Assembly (NCBI GenBank): GCA_014529385.2
Contig: CM043969.1
Coordinates: forward strand, 16,876,446 to 16,940,445
DNA length: 64,000 nt
Direction of reading: 5' to 3'
Origin: Adiantum capillus-veneris
Taxonomy: Eukaryota; Streptophyta; Polypodiopsida; Polypodiales; Pteridaceae
In this document: positions 58,731-64,000 of the stretch, in pieces
Numbering within the stretch: position 1 is the stretch's first letter
Layout of the letters: every line of letters starts with the position of its first letter
Notes under the pieces: model-generated
What the model saw: only the letters and a program-made list of their open reading frames with translations
What the model was told of the DNA's origin: nothing
Database searches by the model: none
Translations under genes and position numbers: made by a program

Positions 58731-59550
58731 TTTTCTGGCACTGACAGGCTCTGAAACTGGCAGTTGCTTATAGGTCAAGTAGCCCCAAGCTCAAGATGGC
58801 CTTGGGCAAGTCAATGATGGCCCTACACAGCACCTACTCACTTTGATTTTCAACCTTCCTAATTTTTAAGCCTATTTACTGCTTATTTGGTAAATATCTA
58901 GGAGGTTACAATAAAAGTCTTAAGCTTTAATGATTACTAAAACCATTCAATAACTTTTGCAAATTAAAGTGGCAGTAAAAACTTCTCGAGGGGATAGCGG
59001 TGTCAAATTTTACACAAATTTAGTTCTAAGAGTTCCTAGCTATAGGTTTGTCGTGCTTAAGATTCCAAAAATACCAACCTTTTCTTGAATTGGGCAATTT
59101 TCTCTGACTTTTACGAATCAAATCTGTATAATTAAGCTTTGTACATTCCCTCATATTTTCTGTAGCTCGAAACCTTACATGTTCCATTTGGCTGCTGCCT
59201 TGGATAGCTTGATCTGCAACATTGAGAGCTCAAGTTCTAATTGGGATTTATGTTATCGTAGCTATGCATACTTCATTTGTGGGTCACCTTCTTTCCTACC
59301 ACCAACACTAGGAACCATATACTCTTTCATACCTCCTTTGCTAGCAAAAATAAAAATCTATATTTTGATGTATTCTCCCCCTTCCAAAGCACACATTTTC
59401 CCTCTCTAGGTCTATAGAATATCAACTAATAAAATCTTTTACATGCTTTCTAGTGATAAAATAGGATCACTAATAACAGGGGGAAAACAATTGCTTGCAA
59501 AACTGTTTTTGCTAACAATTCGCTCCTCTTTATAAAAGCAAACTCAACAA
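58731..59550. other. Region with no recognised feature
   Basis: About 800 bases, moderately AT-rich, with short ORFs only. Nothing can be supported. Confidence 0.4.
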
Positions 59551-60038
59551 TAGCATTAGGCAAAATTTGGACTCACAAAGGGGCCCTTTAAGGAGTTTGA
59601 CTTTACCTCTCTCTACCAAAACGGGCGCATGGATAACTTTTTGCAAACAAACTCCAAAGTTGACGGAGGTTTGACAGTTAGAATGTCCTCTTCAAGCTCC
59701 ATCTACCGATATATAGCACGCCATGAGATTCCTCATATTTTATAAGAATCTTTTTTTTTAGGAATCTCATGGCGTGCTATATATCAGTAGATAGAGCTAT
59801 ATATCAGTAGAATCTATATATCAGTAGAATCAAAAAAAGAATCTTTTAAAATATGAGGAATCTTATGGCGTGCTATATATCAGTAGATAGAGCTTGAAGA
59901 GGACATTCTAACTATCAAACCTCCGCTAACTTTGGAGTTTGTTTGCAAAAATTTATCCATGCGCCCATTTTGGTAGAGAGAGGTAAAGTCAAACTCCTTA
60001 AAGGGCCCCTTTGTGAGTCCAAATTTTGCCTAATGCTA
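59551..60038. mobile_element. Foldback element with 207-bp arms
   Basis: Left arm 59,551-59,757 begins TAGCATTAGGCAAAATTTGG. Right arm 59,832-60,038 ends CCAAATTTTGCCTAATGCTA. The arms are near-perfect reverse complements (around ten mismatches by eye). The 74-bp centre carries partial extra copies of the inner arm (ATATATCAGTAGA three times). There is no ORF. Target duplication is unclear. It lies directly before LINE sequence. Confidence 0.88.
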
Positions 60039-60039
60039 A

Positions 60040-61400
60040 GAACAACTCTCAAGATTATCCAGCTATTTGCTACTACTTTTGGGCCCCACTTGGGGTGAGC
60101 ATTTTGGATAAGCAAAGATTCAACTTGGCCCTAAACAAGATCAACTATAAAATGAGAAGATGGGAGTTTGTGCTACTCCCTTTCCACAATAGAGTCACTG
60201 TGATTAATGCCTTCATGATCCCATACATGTCTCTAATTTTAAAAAGTGGGCAAATGCCATTGGAAACAATTTTTGAAACCTATAAAACAAAAAATGTGGA
60301 AAAACACCACAAAAGAAACGACTCCTTGGAAATGGGAGAAATAGGAATGGGTGGCATGGCACAAGAACCAAGGTAACATTGGGATCCTGGACCATGTGCT
60401 ACAAGCAAAAGCCATGTGTGCCAAGCTAGTTGTCTCCTTGACTAATCAAAGGCAAGAATGGGTGGTCATGGCTGGGACATGATAAACAAAGCAAAGCTTG
60501 TCTCTCCTCAAGGAGGCCCATGGAACGAGGCTACGAAACATGAGAAAATTACCAATGGAACAAGGCTACAGTGCATGAGAAAAATACCCATGGAACGAGG
60601 CTACAGTGCATGAGAAAATTATGGAACCTCTATGGACTTTCCTTAAGCTTGGGGATTGCATAGAGGAAGTTGCGCAAAAGTGCAATGAAGCAGCATCAAC
60701 TCTATAATGGGGGGGGACTTTCAGGTCCTTTAGATGCGCCATTGTGCATTGGTCCCACTAGATTTCCAAACTTAGAGAGGGGTCCTTGAACCCCCTTTTG
60801 AAGGGAAGTTGCATGGAATATGAGCAACAAAAGGATCTTCAAACTTTCCCATCTATGGGATGACAAAAACCTCTGTTTCAAGTCCTGTCCTGTAGGCCTA
60901 TACATGCACCTGTAATCGGCTCAAATCTAGATTCAAAAGCCTAGCATTGGCCTAAAGAAAAAGTGTTTGCAGTCCCCAAAGCTCAAGATACCTATAATAA
61001 TTTGGTATACAAAGCTAACTAGTTTGCTCCACTCATCAAGATATGGAAGGTAAATGGTCAAAAGAGCGATGGCAAAAGAGAATTAATGTCCTTTGGGAGA
61101 TCAAATGGCTGAACTTCATGAAGATGTTTAATTGGTACATTCCTCTAGTTGAAAAATTGCTTTAGAGGATCCCCTACATTTGTTCAAAAATTGCCTTGCC
61201 TTGCGGGGTCTAGCCACAAAGTTTTGCAAATGGGTGCTTGGAAGATTCTCTTCTTTACAAAAAAAACATGGTCTTGGAAGGAATAGACCGCAAAACCAAG
61301 CCATTTGGTTTGCACCCAAATCAATAGATTCTATTATAGATTTGAAAATCTAGGAACCTTCGTGTTTTTTAGGAAAATTATGTTGTGGATCAACTCGATG
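60040..61400 (+). pseudogene. LINE ORF2 fragment (RT C-terminal region)
   Basis: GVSILDKQRFNLALNKINYK and FVLLPFHNRVTVINAFMIPY match the segment after the palm in plant LINE reverse transcriptases (LGVP...KLxxWxxxxLPFxGRxxxINA). Further on, GILDHVLQAKAMCAKLVVSL corresponds to the GGLGxxDxxxxxxAxxAKxx block. The rest is broken by many stops. It carries a 35-bp triple repeat at 60,517-60,621. Confidence 0.65.
60517..60621 (+). repeat. 35-bp tandem repeat, three copies
   Basis: Units start at 60,517, 60,552 and 60,587, each CCCATGGAACGAGGCTACA-like and ending GCATGAGAAAAT. It lies within the LINE remnant and 35 is not a multiple of three, so it shifts the frame. Confidence 0.9.
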
Positions 61401-62958
61401 ATATTGTAACATGAGAGCGCTGAGCACATTTATATTGTAGGAAGTAAGAGATGGAAAGCCAATAATGCCAAACAAGGGAGACATGCACTTAGTTGCATTG
61501 GCTACTTAGGAGGTTATACTTATTATCTTTGTGTATGTATTGTGTTTTGTAGAGGTTAACAATCCCCCTTTTGAATCATTGCGCTTTCTTCAAGGCACTT
61601 TTCTTGGTCAATATAGCATCTCTCCACTCGAAAAAATAGGATGTGTACAAATGCTTTGTAGCGATTGAGCTTATTATTACTACAATATGAAACTAGAACA
61701 ATCTATGAGCTTATCAAATTATATTTCAATTTTCAAGGAATGTATATGTTTTGATATGTGCATCAAAGTAGTGCGCACTTAACTTTTGTGATTCATTCAA
61801 ACACATTTCCTCATATTATATAGCTCTCCTAATGGCTTCCAAAAAAAAATAAAAATCACTACTTACATATAGTGCAAGGACACTCTAAAGAGAAGAAAAC
61901 AAGTTTAAAAAAACACATATGTATAAAGATGCACTCAAACATCTCTATTTATATGGACAAAAGAAAGTCTTTTGACTTTCCACTTTCATGGGTCTTTTCA
62001 TTTCCTAAACTCACCTTTTTCCCTTATACACTTATTTTAAAAAGCTGATTAATTTTCAAAGATTGGGGAGACCTAATTCCTCAATTTGAAATAGTTTTCT
62101 TTCATAAAATTCAAAAAAAACTTTCTTAGAAGTATTTGATTGTACATTTATAGTTTTTTATCATCATATTTCTCACGATACATTTAGTCTATAATTGATT
62201 TGGACATGTAGTCTATAATTGACATTGCAAGACATCAAACCATGCCTCTAGATTTTAGAGAAAGAAAATACATTTTATTTTAAACTTGCTATTCTTTTTA
62301 AATGCTTCATCAAAATTATTCTTGAAGAGTAGATTTTATCTCCCAAAAGGCACTCTTTTTATATCTTTTCAGTAATGACAAAAGGCTATAAGATTTAATG
62401 AAAAATTAGAGATTGAAAAATACCAATTAAACAAGATAAATTTTGTATAAGCAACAAGTACAATCATAAACTATAAAACCTTATCTCCTTTAATAACAAA
62501 CTATAAATTCTTCTCATCTATGGAGAGGTTCTTATGTTAAAGTACATTTCCAGCACTTAAGATGAAGATCATAAAGCAATTGTTCAAATTGGTTTTCTTT
62601 ATTACTCATCTCTTGTCTGCAATATAGACCCAATGGTTTATCTGTTATTTGTTTCAAAATGCCAATGTAACCCTTCATCCTACCCTTTTTTTCTTTTACT
62701 TTTCTTTTTTTTTCTTTTGGGGGGGGGGGGGGGATTTTGGAATCAACCTTCAATGAAAAATTCATGTATACTACTACCCTTCCATTGAAACATAGCACGT
62801 TCGATGATCATTCACAAGCGCAGCCTTAGAAGTTGTTAGTGAGATATTGCGATAAACGTTTCTTTTTTGTAACAACTATGACCCTTTCTGCAAGGGATTT
62901 TAAATAGACTCATCATCTAATTGCAATCACAAAATTTGAATATCGTGTTTTCATAGTG
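61401..62958. other. AT-rich region with a G15 tract, no gene recognised
   Basis: No coding or transposon motif found. A run of 15 G follows a T/C-rich stretch at 62,719-62,733. Confidence 0.5.
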
Positions 62959-63165
62959 ATCACTTTTTGGCACTAAGGGGGGCCATCCTCGCAACCTAAG
63001 TAATCAAGGCCCACTAGTTTTAAAAATGATCACTTTTATGACACCGAAAGGGACCATCATTGCAAAGTAAGTAAACAAGGTACACAAATATCATGTCTAC
63101 ATAAATATCTTGTTTTACAACACTAAGGAGGACCATGCTCACAATTTAATTAATCAAGTCACAGT
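62959..63165 (+). repeat. Degenerate 70-78 bp tandem repeat, three copies
   Basis: GATCACTTTTTGGCACTAAG (62,959), GATCACTTTTATGACACCGA (63,029) and TCTTGTTTTACAACACTAAG (63,107) each continue with GGACCATC-like and TAATCAAGG-like words. Confidence 0.65.
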
Positions 63166-64000
63166 GGGAATTTGTTGATGAGATGGGTGGACATCATCTA
63201 GCCACCATGCTATTGCACCCAAAGGTGAAGGACACACATAATTTTGCAAAGTTTGATACTCATGAAGTTTCAAAAGTCTAATATGGTATCCACCAAGGTG
63301 TGGATGAATAATTGTTTAAGAAATGTCTCTGAGAAATTCAATCTTGATGCCGCCATCTACATTGTTATTTATCAAAGATACTTGGTCTTTATGTACATTG
63401 CCTCCTTGATGAACCTTACTTTGTGTTGTTGCAATCAGCTCATTGCTCAAATTCATTGACAATGACCACTCAGTGGAACCCTACCGGATGGCCAGTTCAT
63501 CATCATCTTGTTGAACGTGGGTATGGATAAGTATTCCTTTTGAATGCTGCCTAACGTACATGCATGGTAAATACATGCTCGTTGAGGAAGCTCAAGATAC
63601 TCTTGACTACTACTTAACCCTGCTACCTACTCATATTGCATCTTAATCAATCTACATTTGGGTGGACAATGGTTTTCAAAGGTGCTAATTATGACAAGTG
63701 AGCTTCTCTTTGAATCAAAGTTCATTAAGTTCTTGAAGAGCTTCATGACTCCTCTAGTTGAGTGTTTCATAATTGGCAATGCTTTCATCCACGTGTATGC
63801 CAAATGTGTGGTGTTGGTATTTCTTTGATCGACACATGTGCCAAATGTGGTTGAAGCAACAATGCCTCAAGCCATACCTCACAAAGTTGATGCAAATCAT
63901 TAAAAAAAGCTCTCATGCAAACATATGGGGTGCGGTGCAGTTACTCAAGCACAAAGTATCTATTTGTTGTTGCAAATAGAAGAGATTTATTGTTGGTGGA
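63166..64000 (+). pseudogene. Possible PPR-like gene remnant
   Basis: Near 63,773 the plus strand reads IGNAFIHVYAKC and, one frame away, SLIDTCAKCG. GNALIDMYAKCG is the hallmark of plant pentatricopeptide repeats, which bind organelle RNA. Neighbouring text is broken by stops and no array of 35-residue repeats can be laid out, so this is at best an old fragment. Confidence 0.22.

Overview
The window reads as nuclear DNA of a land plant with a large, repeat-rich genome. Most of it is layered LTR retrotransposons on both strands, many with initiator-Met or Asp tRNA primer sites, plus LINE debris, foldback elements and long (CT)n tracts. One convincing host gene is present: a five-exon bHLH transcription factor of the ILR3/bHLH104/bHLH115 (subgroup IVc) type at 48,261-50,260. 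The species cannot be fixed from this. A non-seed plant such as a fern would fit the divergent bHLH, but that is a guess.

Layout. From 1 to 23,982 lies a very large minus-strand Ty3/gypsy element, here called Gyp-A. Its parts in transcription order are: 5' LTR (23,982-23,114); Asp-type primer site; 2-kb leader full of palindromes; gag; protease; reverse transcriptase/RNase H; integrase; a second retropepsin-like ORF with a basic tail; a second palindrome-bearing leader; and a long unrecognised coiled-coil-rich ORF, here ORF-X, that runs to the window edge. The 3' LTR is not in the window. Gyp-A is broken by a plus-strand gypsy element (Gyp-B1, 11,234-17,383) inserted in its protease, and by an unidentified 2.3-kb insert in ORF-X. 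Gyp-A appears to have landed inside the gag of a second, related plus-strand gypsy element (Gyp-B2, 23,983-28,149). Gyp-B2 is fused to the 3' end of a different chromodomain gypsy element (28,194-30,200).

From 30,793 to 46,640 are Ty1/copia elements: Copia-A (plus, complete LTR pair, 5-bp target duplication CATAT, decayed); the 3' end of a third copia element (Copia-C); and Copia-B (minus, LTR pair, target duplication GGTTT, one 1,326-codon frame with only three stops). Copia-B is inserted into a decayed plus-strand gypsy fragment (Gyp-C). An LTR remnant related to the Gyp-A LTR lies just upstream of the bHLH gene.

From 51,900 on there is a large compound microsatellite, a LINE fragment hit by a 243-bp MITE with a 10-bp target duplication, two strong foldback structures (53,448-53,747 and 59,551-60,038), a minus-strand unit of unknown nature with retroelement-like signals (54,600-58,730) that contains an AT-rich ~150-bp repeat array, a second LINE fragment, and AT-rich sequence with nothing recognisable.

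The most unusual object is Gyp-A: a 22-bp palindrome with core TAATCGCGATTA recurs upstream of both its gag and ORF-X, and it has a DTGA retropepsin-like domain after integrase. No tRNA, rRNA or CRISPR array was seen.
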